In this document: piece after piece, positions 23,330 to 35,894 of the stretch
How positions within the stretch are numbered: the first letter of the stretch is position 1
Layout: the number at the start of each line of letters is the position of its first letter
Source of the DNA: Pocillopora verrucosa
Lineage: Eukaryota; Cnidaria; Anthozoa; Scleractinia; Pocilloporidae
Direction of reading: 5' to 3'
DNA length: 64,000 nt
Assembly: GCF_036669915.1 (NCBI RefSeq)
Contig: NC_089317.1
Span: forward strand, 2,642,071 to 2,706,070
Made by a program: the position numbers and the translations under genes
The notes under the pieces: model-generated
Told to the model about the DNA's origin: nothing
Databases searched by the model: none
Seen by the model: the letters and a program-made list of their open reading frames with translations, nothing else

Positions 23330-25559
23330 CCATCAAAGCTTTCAAGCCTCTTTCAAATTTCCACCGCTTGAGGTGTTTCGCTTTTGACGGTGTCAAGATT
23401 TCGTTTAGTTAACATTAAAAGCTCAATGGATTACGCAAAAATTTGTATCAGAAAGATCTTTCTCGAGAGGTGTAGGAAAAAATTCATATCGAGACATAAA
23501 ATCAAGTAACTTGAGAGTAGAAATGATCATTACAAAGCAAGTTCAAAATTCAAAGGTTGTTCGGAATGCACTACTTCTTAACTAGGTTCAGTCTTTTTCA
23601 ACTCCTTTCCCAAACAAGAAGTGCGAAAACAAAACCTCTTAATTAAAGAAAGCCCGTTTATAACGAACAGTTTAGCTGTTATAAAAGCTAAAATTTACTC
23701 TTAATTGCTGTAAAAAAAAACCCTTTGTTCTTTTTGAAATAGTAAACTGAATCAATAACACAGACGGAGTTTGATGAATGGACAGCTCAGCTAAATAAAC
23801 AAATATCTAATATCTTTCTCAGCCTTAATCAAAATGTAAATTACTCTTTGTTTTTTGGTTCTTTTGTAGACAAAACGTGATTATGTTTCTTGAAACAGTC
23901 GTGCTTTTCGACGTGACCTCACATGGCGGAGCAACACACAACTAGTTCCGTGACATCACTAGTTTCATAACACCGTTTCAGTGACGCCAAGGTTATCGAA
24001 ATCCTCGCAGTTTTGTGCAGTCAACGCAAACCCACTCGATTAAAATGCCTTAGCATGGTAAAAAGAATTTACGCAAGGCAAAAAAGTAATTTCTTGCAAC
24101 TTAAATGGATTCGAATCGATTGATTGACTCATGCATTCTACGAGTAAAGTGTCGGGAAATAGATAAAGTCAAACGATGCTTCGAAAGCTGTAAACAGCCA
24201 TAAGTTTAAAGATTTCTATTTATAGTAACTGAGATTAGGAATGGCATAGAATATTGTACCTGAAATTCGGCATTCCTAAAAAAGGTCATCAAGACTATAG
24301 ACTTAAAAGATGATTCATTTAAGTGGTTCTTGGAATTAACTCCAAAAAAATACACATTGGGGTCGAATCTTTGAACTTGTAGTGAATTCTTGGGATGCAC
24401 TACCGCGATATGTGACATGTGGTCGATATTGATATTCAGTTTATCTGGCGTATGTGAAACACACCCTTAAAACCAAATTTCATACCAAGCAGATGACATT
24501 CACAACAATTTTATTTTGCAATACTCAGCAAGTTTCAAAAATCGCGAAATTTTCAAGTGTCGCGAACTCTCACTGCCAAGAAAAGAAAATGGCGTCTTGT
24601 AAAAGTAGTTACGGTAAACTACAAGAAATCAGTCATCAATAAAAAATGAAAAGAAATAAAATGATGATTACAGAGGACTTACTCAAACGAAACCAGAAAC
24701 AACAAAGTTGTTTTATTTCCTGTTCCAGTTGGAATTGCGTGCGTTAGTAGTGTTGATACTTTTCACGGCGTAATGAAACAATTGAAAGTCGTTTTGCTTT
24801 AAAGAGAACGCGACATGTGATGTTTTAGTCAGATGAAATGAAATTCTGAAAAGATCCGTTTTTAAAGTTTCTCGTAGAGTCCAGAAAACGCTCTCTGAGT
24901 GCAAATCACAACGAAAATTTACTTCGTGTGTTTTGAAGAATTTTTGTAAACTCTCCGTACGTTTCTATGGAATAATCTTTAATCCAAAAACAAGCACCAG
25001 TGCATTAGTACTGGTTTAAATTTTTGCAATTCTGAATCACAGCGACTCGTGGTCAAGGAAAATTACGATGCTTAGAACTAAATCGCGAAATTCTAATCGT
25101 CTTGATCTGTTTGGCCATAAAAGTCTGATGAAAAGTTAACGTGTCTTGAACCTTCTTAAAAATGTAAATTTTGTCAACCTTCCTAGTGCCAATAGCTTAT
25201 TTCCAGTCACGATTTAGTTAAAAAACGAAAAAAACAGCTACAACTGACGAAAAGTAGCCGAAATCTTTTTCTGTTATTACAGCCTAACTCCAGACCGAAC
25301 ACTGGTACCTATTTTTGTCACGTTAAACATGAAATCAAAACATTGCGATATTGTGTTCGTTTTGAGGTGTCATGAAGACACTCTTGAGGAGCGATGAGGA
25401 GTATTTGTTATTTGACCCGGATAAACAAACGTCACGATCGAATCAACCAATGAGAAACCATAATCTTTTTTCCTTAATTTTCTGGTTAAACAGCAGTTAA
25501 ATGTGCCTTTGACGCCACTAACGGCGTTTTTTGCGTTGAGTCTCGTGTCCATAACAATC
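23330..25559. other. Intergenic, no supported gene
   Basis: I looked on both strands for a cysteine-rich exon that could complete the orphan signal peptide at 20853 and found none. Confidence 0.45.
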
Positions 25560-28500
25560 ATGTATTTTCTACCGATATTTCTAATTTCCGTTCTTGTACC
25601 ATGTTCCTATACAGAACCAAAGGTGAGTTGTTTTAACTGAATTAGTATCTCGATTCAGACATTTATTTCAGACAATAGATTTCGAAACTCGTGGGTCAAC
25701 TTCTCCTTTTCGTTTAAAGAGACTTTGGCTTTCAAATTTATCAAAAAAGCTGAGTAAACACAAAAAAATAACACGAGGGATTTAAAAAAAGCTTGCTTTC
25801 ACGCTAAAGAACAGAATCTAGAATCTTTTCAGTTTTTCTTTGTACGATTCAAATCACAGAGGTGAAATCTTGAAAGCATATCTTTTAGGTTATATCAGCG
25901 TATTTAGTGGGAACGATAAGCATATTTTCACACACCTTCTAAGCCAATATGCTCCCTTTCAACCGCAACGGCAATACCCAAAAATCCCAAGAAAAATTTC
26001 AGTTTCATCAAGAATTTATGATTTCATAACTGAAAAATTTACCACAGCATTTACTGGCATCTCAACGAGTTGTGATCCATCGCAGCGTTTTTTTTTTTTT
26101 ATTCTTCGTTCTGCCGATGTGATATTCGCTCCTCTAAATGTGAAGCATGGCTTATATGTCCTTTTATTTTCACAACTAAAGGCTGAGAGAGCCGTCATTA
26201 TCCAGGTTAAGATGCATGCGTTGAGGTTTCATCGCAAGGTTTCCGAAATAATATCAACTGAAGCTTAAACTAATACTGACACGCTGAAAAAAATCCCCTA
26301 ATCTGTTCGAGAGCGTTCGAAGCACCCTGATGCCGGAAAGCTTGGAATCTTCACGGAACGGCGCGCTCAAGTTTAAAAGCTTCTGTTGAACGTATACGTG
26401 TTGAAGGTATTCCCCTTTCGTAGAAACTTTTTCACTACACCAATATCAGAGAATAGAAGAAGAATTATATCCTTTTTCTTAGGCCAGAAGAAGTGAAAAG
26501 TTTGGCTCAATGTAGAAAACGGTACAAGCACATCGGTTAATAGCATACAATAAATAAAAGAGTTTTAATTAATAAAATCTATTTGTTTTTCAGCTGACAT
26601 TTCTAAAGTTGTTCAAATTTGATTCAGTATTAGCTTTTGTAATTACGAATTGAGAGCGTGAATTTAAGAAAACTTTTTCTGCACGTACTTGAAATTTATA
26701 AATGAGTTGGAAGAAAACGACAGGAAACTGGTGTAGAAATTATCCCAAACGATTTTGATTTTGTCTTCTCGGTGACTGCAATTTTTATTTTAACAAAACC
26801 AATTCCTTAATCCTTTCACTCCCACGATCTCATGAGTAATTCTCCTTACTGTCTGTCATGCAATTCTTATGAAGTTATTTCGGAGAATTTGGTATTGGAT
26901 CAACTAAAAATTCCCTAACTGATACTTTTTCTTTATTCTCATCATTTGTCTGCCTAATATTGTATTGATATTTGAAGGAGAAATTCTGTTTTGGTCACTC
27001 ATGGGAGTTAAACGACTGGTAAGGCTGTCGACAGACATGAAGCTGTTGTAAGTTACATAGTTATCTACCGGAAAAAAAATCAAAGGATAAAATTCTATGT
27101 CTTGATGTGTAGCACCCTTGAAAAGTTTCTACGGATATCTATTGGCTGAGTCGATGGCCAAGTAAAACTAAAATAACTCAATAAAATTTAAACTCTTTTA
27201 GAGAAAAATCACTGAATTTTGCGAATTTTAAAAATCAGTCTGCGGGACCTCCTCGAAGGTGATGACGGATTCACTCGGAACAATTAGAGTTACGTCACTA
27301 GTCCGTTTATACACGAAAGTATCCAACATAGTGTGCGATCATTTTAACGAAAGTTACTAAGCGTTAATTTCTCGTGAAACTGATTAATTTTGCTGCTATA
27401 CGTGGTTCTAACTGTTATATCTCGTTTATTAAACCTTGATGTAAACATTCAAATGACGGCTAATTGGCAGTTGCTGCACCTGATTCTGTTAATGTTGTTC
27501 GAGGTGGTTCTAACCCAAAAGCTACTATCGCCGGAGGGGGCGGAATTGTTGTGTCACAATAGAATTTACCTGATCTCCCCCTAAGGTTTGGTGGTATTTT
27601 TATGATCCCCCTCATACTGTTAGTCAGTTTTCTCTAGTCCCTCACTTTATACTCAGTGAGCGGTGACCGATTCCCCCCCTTGTTTCTCTGTAAGCCATGT
27701 GATCCCTCAAAACTCTCCCTGACCCACCCCCAAACACCCCCCCCCAACCCGACCGGTTCCTTATCCTACTGTACATCCGCCGTTCCATATTTTCGTAGTT
27801 TGTGGATGCAAACCAAGTTTGTGGCCAATTGCATCATTTCTATGAAAGCAACGAGGAAGTAAATTTAAACCGTTTTGTCATTACACCACACTCATCTTAC
27901 AAGTTTCACAGCAGGTAAAATTCCCTCGAGAATTTGTAAAGTTCCTTCATAAAGCTGGAATACCATTAGGCAGTGTGTTACGCCGCAACCGTCCGTTCCA
28001 CCTACCTGGTGTGTCCGCCATATCTGCTCCGCGGTATGACGCAACTTCTAGATCCCAGGCCATGAGTGATACTCCAGAGCATTCCAATGGCGTCATAACT
28101 ACGCAATGTAAGTATCTACACTAAGACTTTTTATAATTTATCAGGTATATTCGCTTGCGCAGGATTGGTTTAGCTGATCGTCAAACGAAGTTAAGAAACT
28201 GGAATTTGCACCGAAAGCAAAGAAGGCACTAAGGTAATTATTGTATTTTGACAGTAAACAACCTGCCATACATTCCAAGCGAAAGCCATTGTAAGCCGAG
28301 ACCAGTCGCCTTCAGAATACCAAAGAGTGTTCACGTTCGCACCTACCCTGATTATGTCATCCTCAACCGCTGCACTGGAGGTTGCACGGCCAATCAGGAG
28401 ACCCAACACTGCGCTGTAACAGCACAAGACGCCATTAATGTTAACATATTTGAAATAGTAGGCGACCAACTTTATATTACCAGTACTGTCATCTACAATC

Positions 28501-28811
28501 ACACTGCGTGTGGCTGCGATTGTATCACTAAGGAGAGCGATTGCGATCCACAGAAACAAACCTGGAACGAAAACACCTGTGGTTGTGATTGCATCGCCAA
28601 CGCAAACAATTGCGCAGCCAACCAGAAACTTGACGACAAAAAATGCGTGTGTAAATGCAACGAAGCAGAAAAACACTGTGACCACGTACACAAAGTGTGG
28701 GACACCACGAACTGTGGATGTCACTGCAAAGCCATTCTTCAAGATCACTGCGCAGCTCAAAACCAGCTTATCAATTCAACTACTTGCGAGTGTAACAGTG
28801 TTCACGCATGA
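25560..28811 (+). CDS. PDGF/VEGF-like secreted factor 4 (three exons)
   Basis: Exons 25560-25622, 27915-28107 and 28255-28811 join in phase 0 and phase 1 to give 270 residues. Exon 1 is a signal peptide (MYFLPIFLISVLVPCSYTEPK start). Exon 2 is a basic propeptide with RR sites. Exon 3 carries the whole knot and tail: SHC, NRCTGGC, QHC and TACGC, then CGCDC twice, CVCKC, CGCHC and a terminal CEC. The sequence around NHTACGCDC is almost identical to gene 3, so these two are the closest pair. The dimer-linking Cys of VEGF is Gly here. No intron splits the knot, as in gene 1. Extra exons in the 2.3-kb first intron cannot be excluded. Confidence 0.85.
26811..27013 (+). repeat. MITE-like element, family B copy 2
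   Basis: Runs from CTTTCACTCCCACGATCTCATG to CACTCATGGGAGTTAAA, with the internal GAGAATTTGGTATTGGATCA block shared with the copy at 45787. In intron 1 of gene 4. Confidence 0.65.
27530..27740. repeat. G/C-tract interspersed repeat, family D copy 2
   Basis: Shares phrases and order with the copies near 2258 and 47015 (GGGGGCGGA, ATTTACCTGATC, CCATGTGATCCC). In intron 1 of gene 4. Confidence 0.6.
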
Positions 28812-29413
28812 ACGCTTGCGTGACTTTATTTTGTATCATTGTGATTCCTGTTACGGTGTCACGCATCTACGCTCTTTAGGCAAAACGCTAGTATGTATCT
28901 ACCAATAGCGTAGTAAAGTCAATTTCAAAATGTTTTCCTCGCAATTTCATATTCATAGGACAGTATTGTGAAAGCAAATGGCTAGAAACAATTAAGGTGC
29001 CACGTTATTAAAGTTAAGTTTAACTTCAACAAGAAATATATGCAAGACTTGAACTTCTAAGCACTATCTACTCATTATATCTTGATTTCTACAATATGAC
29101 AGACAGAACTCATTTGTTCAGCCGACAAGTTAAGTCTGTTCTCATGACCTGTCCTGCGAAGAAAATCTTGTAATTATTATCGCAAAGAAAAGATGTCCAT
29201 GACTTGTAGGAGTCTGCAGGTTAACAATCCTTGCTTGTACCAGGCACTAAGTTTAAAGGGAAAAGGAAAATGGGGATCTTACTCGTCGCTCCATTCCAAA
29301 TCCCCGCCCTCTTTTCCTCGCCTCAATAGACCAAGAGCCTGGATCAAGCCATAAAAGTTAGATCTTGGAAACTATTGATTATTGCCACACATTTCATTTC
29401 ATTGCCTTTCTTG
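28812..29413. other. Intergenic region between gene 4 and ENDOG
   Basis: Convergent 3' ends. A variant poly(A) signal ATTAAA at 29007-29012 could serve gene 4. No further gene seen. Confidence 0.45.
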
Positions 29414-32400
29414 TCAACTGTTTGGGGTGAGCACCGGTCGAATCTGTTTTATGGCGTTTCGAGGAACTTTGTCAAATAAAATTAGTCCAGAAGCTTTCTC
29501 GATCGTGTCAACTGGGACCTGGAACATGTGCATAGGTGTCTTGTCGTTGATTGGCTGATTGGGCAATATGTACGACTAGAGCGAGACACAAAAAAAACAC
29601 GTGATTAGGATGTGTCTGTCATATGAACAGCACGTACATTACGTTGAAAAGAGGTTACATTATACGTGTCATAGAGAGTCAAGTTTGGACTTCCAAAAGC
29701 AAAGTTTGTCTTTTTTTAATTCAAGCTGACGTTTTCCAATCCCTAATTATTTCAGTGATTTATGGTTCATTTTTTAATCAGGTAACTGTAAAATGCATTC
29801 AGCAGAACTTTTACATAGCTGGGCCCGATCCAAAAGAATTAAATTTAAAATCTCCTACGCCATGGTAGCAAATAATTAAATTGTGAGGCAGAGAAGCTCA
29901 CGCAGATCTCATTTGAACTCAATATCGGAGTTGAGCTTTGCTTGGCCGTAAAACTGAGCACCATTCAACTGACAGTCAAAATTAATCCGGGATTGCAATT
30001 GCTTTGCTTTATTACGCCCTGTGAATAGTTAAAAAAAAAACTCGCGCTTCTCTCTCGACCAATCAAATGCAAAACAAAACCAAATCGCGACTTGGGCACC
30101 CGCATTTGCCCGCGCTTGGAGCAGTTTGTTTGTCATTAGCTCCTTGTAACATTTTACCTTAGCTCTGAGTTGTTTAGACACTCAGTAGAAATGCGCTCAA
30201 TACTTGAAAAGTGTCGTGAAAAGCAAAGACAAAGCAAAAATACATACCTGCATTTCTAACTGGTTATCCGTGGTCTCTCCCAAAATTACTTTAAAATAAT
30301 GTGTAGGAACTGCGATGCGGTTTTTCCCAATCAACTAAGTTGAAAGAAGAGAAAATATGTGGCAAAAATACAAGATACATGTAAATAAAAACTATGTTGT
30401 ATTATATTTACAGACTTAGTAAACAACTTACCTTGTACTTCACATAAAGCTGATTGTCTGCCTCTATCCTAACACGAAATTGAAAACATAAAACATTAAA
30501 CAGTTAATGAATGGTCCCGAGGAAAACAGTTCACTTTATCTCCCGAGAATCTCAGTGTTTCACGAAGTGAAGCCAACTTTGATCAAGCTGTCCAAAGTTG
30601 TTGTTAAAACACAGGAACATGCATTAGTAATATTTTTAAAAATAAGCGGAGGCGGAAGGGGAGAGGGTAGGGGGACGATTATGCTATCGTCTTTTGCGGG
30701 CCAGCCGGGCATTCACCGAAATGGAGAACGTTTTAACCGATTCATCACGCCACAAAAAGCTTCCAAAGAATCTTCTTGTTTCCTTGAAATTAGCACTACT
30801 TGGATACGCCCATGAAAAGAAATCGCGTCTTAATTTCATATGATCTAAGAAAATTCCGTCACTTGTATGACAAGCATTTCATTCCTTCACACAAACACAC
30901 ACAAAATCATACCCAGTTATTCCTGTCCTGACAAGAATCCGCGCGTTACTTCGCGGTACATTTTGCAGTAGCTGGAAGCAAGGGTGTTTTTGAGTAAAAC
31001 TTGAAAAATACTTGATAGGTATAAAGCCTCGAGCATGTGGAACAAATTGGTATATGATTTATGAAAAAATCAGGCACTTTTTAATGAAAATCGGCCCAAA
31101 ACGTTTCTCGAGTCGTTACTTTCAAGGTCCTAGCTTGCATTCAATATCTTTCTTTCCTTCCGATAAATTGTTTCCAATTTTTTCCAATGTAAAGAGGATA
31201 ATTTGTGCAATAAAGAAGATAGATCACTGTGCTCGTTCAGGAACAAAAGACCTTGGAACCTGTTTTCCTCGTCCGTTGCTTTGAAAAAAGATTGATACTA
31301 TGTTTTCAGAATGCGCGCACTTATTCCCCTAAAAACGTGATGTTATGGCCATTGCAACACTGAGGAGTCACCTTAACAAAATCTTTTCTATCAAAACTCA
31401 CTTTGGTAGAAACAGAGGTCCAGTAACAACATACACGTTCTTGTATGACCTAACCAAGTGGCGGCAATATTTTTCAAGATGTTCCCAAGCATCATGATTA
31501 AATCCTGAGCCTGCCTTGGTAAAAACCAAAAAATTATAGATTACATTTATAAATTAAGGTAGCACTACCATATTTGCAACACTTTCCTCATCTACAGTGA
31601 TGCCAGATAACTTCTACTCCCAAATATAATTTCAACACTTTTGGAAATTTCAACCAGAAGCTTCATTCCGAAAAAAAGACCCCTACAAAACCCATATTAG
31701 CATTATCCTAATATTTCAAAAATCATTGCTCTCCAAGAGCCCCAGAGGCTGGTGTTTTCACCAGATATTTGATTCTGTAGCATTTTAACCTTCATCAGAT
31801 TCTTTTTCTCCTTCTTTTCTTATGGTCAGGTAGTAAAAAAATCTCTGGAGAAAGCTGCTGAACAACAGTTAGACAGCAATAAACTTTTGGTCACTAAAAG
31901 TAAGTGAAATGCAGTGGCCAATTTTCAAAATTTAACTCTGTGAATTTGTCACACTTCCTAAATGCCCACCACTTATCAGTTGACTGAATTCATTCAGACA
32001 GGAAGGTAAAGTATTTGGCTCACAACCTGGACCTTGAGCCAAATACCTTCCTATCCAGTCCTCCCTTTCAGTCAATAAGCACATATTACTCACCGATTTG
32101 AGGACTCATGTTACTAAGAAAGAATGTAGCACACATAGAGTTCTGTGATGACCTGTGATTGGCAGCTGCAGCCAAGTGTCCCCTGTCATATCCACTCCCC
32201 CTACCAAAAGAATAACAAACTAATTAGAAAACAGCTTGTACAAAGTGTTTGCGTTTAGTAATGCCCAACACAATAGTAGACATAGGAAAGCTTGGGATTA
32301 GGTTGAAAAATAGGGGGGAAATTGGGTTAGTTTGCCACCTGACCCATCCCTCCCTCCTTCTTTTGACCTGCTGTTGATAGATTGATCAGTTTTCTTGGGG

Positions 32401-35337
32401 GAAGATTTCTCATACAATGAAAATTTAAGTATATGAAATATATAAATAAAAAATTGAGTAATTGGAATTTAGAAGTTGCACTTTAAGAGGGTGGTTATTT
32501 CTTAAAAAGCCAAATTTGTATTTAGACAGTTTGCTTTTGTAGAGGAGGTATTTAGGCAGGAAAATTTCGAGAAAAAAATTATTGCAACAAGGATGAGGAC
32601 AACAATAAACTTGAACTGGATCTGACTCCAGGTCTGTGATTCAAAGGCAGGCCACAGGGATGGGAGGAAAGTGTTCTCACTACACTGCCGTCAACCTCCT
32701 GTCTATAAACCCTTTACACCCTGACATCAGTATGCATATTCTCCATACTGTTCTCCAAACATTTCTTAAGTTACTGATAAGGAGAATTTGTTTAACAATC
32801 AAGAGCTTATTTAGTTGGTGATCATTTATTTCCTTTATTATTGCGACCTGCATGTGTGATTAGATACTTGTCACTCTAAGGGTTTAACCCTTTACAATCT
32901 AACATCAGTATGCATATTCTCTTTACTGCTCCCTATACATTTCCTAGGGTGCTGAAAAGAGAATTTGTTTAATGATCATTTTCTTTATTCTCATGACCTT
33001 AATGTGTGATCGAGGGGTGTTATTGTAAGGAGAAGTTTTACACTTGTCGCTCTTTGGGGTTAAAGAGTCCAGGGTTAAAGGGTTAAGATTTCTTTATTAT
33101 TTATTCAAGTGTCATGGATGGAAATGGAAGCCTGATGAATGAAAGCTAATATTCACAGGGCACTGACCAGTAGTCCTCATTTGTTGTCGAGAACAGAGGA
33201 TGTACTGAAGGATCAACCACAAAATCACATCTTCTCCTGTCAACATCTTCATTGTAGACAGTACCAGTACTTGCTGTTAAATGCTGAAACAAAGATATTT
33301 CATAAACATGAAAAACAGAGTTCTTATCATTGATGTCATTCGCAATCTGCAGGAACTACACTTGTTAAAAAATAAAATACTGTTTGTGAAGTTTTAAAGA
33401 AGTTCTGATTACTACAGATTACATGACCGGTCTAAGAAAAACATAATTTTCCACATACCTCACAGACCCAGTTCGCAATTCTTAGACGTCGGTTATAGGA
33501 CAAAACATAATCATCCTTAGCTTTAATATTTTCAAAACCTGTCAATACAAAAATAAGTTATTGAATTATTTATGAACAACAGAAACTGCTCAGGACCAAA
33601 GAACTGACTGCTGATCTGGCTCTGCAGTTATGATGAACAGGATGGTGACAAATGGTTTAAACTTTTAAAAAAAATTGTAGGTCTGATATACACTTTTTAT
33701 CTGATGTGAAATCTCATCAGCCTCTAGAGTGAGACTCAAATAAGTCTTATGAAATTAATTCATTTTTAAACAGAACTGTTATACCAAGTTAGACGAATAT
33801 CAACCAGAATCTCTTATTTGACTCATGACTGAACTCTCAGAACTTAAATTATAAGAAATTTGAAGCAAATACTGTTGAGAATTTACATTTAGATCTTGAG
33901 AGTGAACTTAACTTATCACTACAGGAATAGTACCCTGTGAGCAGAGCCTAATTCTTTTGCCTCCTCCAAGGAAAGAGAGGAAAAGAAGACTCTGCCTAAA
34001 CCTTGTAGTTTCTTATTTGAACATGCACAATGGTTGGTTAGAAAATAATTTGCTTCTATGCCTTCAGAGGAGGTGAAAGAATTAACCCTTTACACCCTAA
34101 CATCAGTATGCATATTCTCCATACTGGTCTCTATACATTTCCTAAGGTGCTGACAAGGAGAATTTGTTTATCAGTCAAGAGAATATTTGGTTTGTGATCA
34201 TTTCTTTTATTCTCATAACCTTACTATGTAATGCAAGGGTTATACTGTTGGGAGAAACTACATACTAGTCACTCTCAAGGATTTAAGGGTTAAGGCTCCA
34301 CTTGCAGGGTACAGGGATAGACACAGGCAATTAGTTATATTAGCCAATCGGCTCAGAGTCGTAAATCAACAAGTGGATAAGGTCCTATGTCAGGTATTTG
34401 ACCCTTTTTACCCTAACATCAATACCTATATTCTCCAAACTGTTCTCTATACATTTCCCAAGGTACTGACAAGGAGAATTTGTTTAACAATCAAGAGATT
34501 CTTGACTTAGTGATCACTTCCTATATTCTCCAGAACATAATGCTTGATTCACTCTCAAAGGTTAGAGTATTAGAGGCTAAATTACACACCAGGATATCCA
34601 AATCTCATTATTTCTGACATTCTAGAGCCTGGACCATCAACTGTATCATGCTGGTTGGTTTTGGCTTGGACCATAGAAAAAACACCATAATGAAGCTTTT
34701 TCCTGCAAAAAAAATTTATATATATAAATATATACATAAATAAAAGGGATTTTAAAATATGAACAACAATTTTGTGGATAAGAATGTTTAGCTGCATGGA
34801 GCTAAATATATTTATTCTGTCAAATTGTTGTGGAAACCAAATGAAGGAAAAACCGATTGCTATCCAGTATCAGCTAACCTATATTATTTGAAAAATCATT
34901 AAATTTAACTCAATGTTAATCAGCTTCACGTACCCGCTGATACAACAGAACAGCATCTTAAGGAAACAAATTCCTCGTGATACAGAGTACGTTAAAGTGA
35001 ATTTTGCTAAATATATACAGCAAAATTTGTAACCAATTTCCTGGTTGCACGTTCTTTCGATGCAAATTTTAATTTGCAGTGAAAGAATCAAAGGTTGTTA
35101 TGCTTGATTGCGTTCTGTGGTTAGAATAATCATCTATTGAATCATCTCAACCAAGTACTTGCAAAACTTCAATCTTTGATACTCATGAACCTTTGTTTGG
35201 CTAAACTTGAGGGTTACGGACCACGGAAAAAGATGCAAATACGACAATAAAAAGGAATACCTTTCGCAGAAAGTTCCGAGGGTTCCTCCAATTCCAAAGG
35301 ATACAACAGAAAGGGCAGGGATTACTAATCGATGCAT
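29414..35337 (-). CDS. ENDOG: Endonuclease G, mitochondrial (nine exons)
   Basis: Exons, in order: 35261-35337, 34590-34702, 33459-33538, 33168-33283, 32094-32200, 31402-31510, 30432-30468, 30248-30334 and 29414-29575. All phases match and the product is 295 residues, against about 297 in human. Residues 1-25 are hydrophobic and basic, fitting mitochondrial import or membrane anchoring. The beta-beta-alpha-metal nuclease signature GSGYDRGHLAAAANH is at 130-144 with catalytic His137, and the metal-binding Asn169 lies in FNHDAW; these match His141 and Asn172 of human ENDOG. The DRGH form and YVLSYNRR favour ENDOG over EXOG, which has SRGH. The enzyme cuts DNA and RNA in the intermembrane space and, when released, the nucleus. 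Exon 7 is only 37 bases. Introns hold several family A MITEs. The gene is head-to-head with BAG1. Confidence 0.93.
32707..32883 (+). repeat. MITE-like element, family A copy 1
   Basis: Starts AACCCTTTACACCCTGACATCAG and carries the family core AAGGAGAATTTGTTTAACAATCAAGAG in slightly altered form. It abuts the next copy head to tail. In ENDOG intron 4. Confidence 0.65.
32884..33088 (+). repeat. MITE-like element, family A copy 2
   Basis: TAACCCTTTACA at the left and GGTTAAAGGGTTA at the right form the terminal inverted repeat. Directly follows copy 1, making a dimer. Confidence 0.7.
34085..34293 (+). repeat. MITE-like element, family A copy 3
   Basis: Complete copy with TTAACCCTTTACACCC at the left and TTTAAGGGTTAA at the right, in ENDOG intron 2. 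Confidence 0.7.
34402..34575 (+). repeat. MITE-like element, family A copy 4
   Basis: Diverged copy sharing TACCCTAACATCA and GACAAGGAGAATTTGTTTAA. In ENDOG intron 2, about 110 bases from copy 3. Confidence 0.6.
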
Positions 35338-35894
35338 TGGAATGGCTCTAAAATTGTGCTAGTGTCAAACTGAAAGTAAATATTTAGAGGCTCATAGTGG
35401 AATGGAAACGCCAAGACGGAAGCCAGACCGGAACCTGGGCTTGGAATATGAAATCGAGGCTTATGTAATTGAACTCTAAACGGATTTTACACTGAGCTTC
35501 TAACCTATCATCGCGTTTTCAAACCGCTTGAATTAGCTTCCCATTGCATTTTCGTTTGCCACGAGAAATGCTACGACAGTAAAAATAGAATCTTAACTCC
35601 CACGAAAATCCATATTGGGAATAGTTCCTTCCGGGTTCCCACGGGTATCAATGTGGGATTCCCCACCGCCCCTCTTCCCCCCCCCCCCCCGTCCTCTTTG
35701 AATCGGACTTGAATCCCTTTTAATCTCGCTCTAGGTTACGCTGGGAAAAGACTTTGTTTCTCTTTTTCTATCACTTGTCTTTCCAGGGCCGTATTAAAAA
35801 AAAAAAAGAAAAAAGAAAACTAGTAGCCCGCGGTGACACGTCACAAACCAGCGGAAAACGTGGTGATTCTGCGTAGTTCGCAAAGAATTTCAAC
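35338..35894. promoter_or_regulatory. Shared ENDOG/BAG1 intergenic promoter region
   Basis: Only 557 bases separate the start codons of two divergent genes. A C-tract lies near 35678-35692. A CRE/UPR-like site TGACACGTCA is at 35834-35843, about 50 bases upstream of the BAG1 start; CACGTCA is the reverse complement of the TGACGTG core bound by ATF6/XBP1-type factors. No clear TATA box was seen. Use as a bidirectional promoter is inferred from layout. Confidence 0.55.

Noticed and set aside
25840-26268. 142-codon frame in intron 1 of gene 4
   Set aside because: It has no splice sites fitting the phase-0 joins of gene 4 and no recognisable motif.
29414-35337. EXOG instead of ENDOG
   Set aside because: EXOG has SRGH and a C-terminal wing domain. 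This protein has DRGH, ENDOG-type phrases and an ENDOG-like length.
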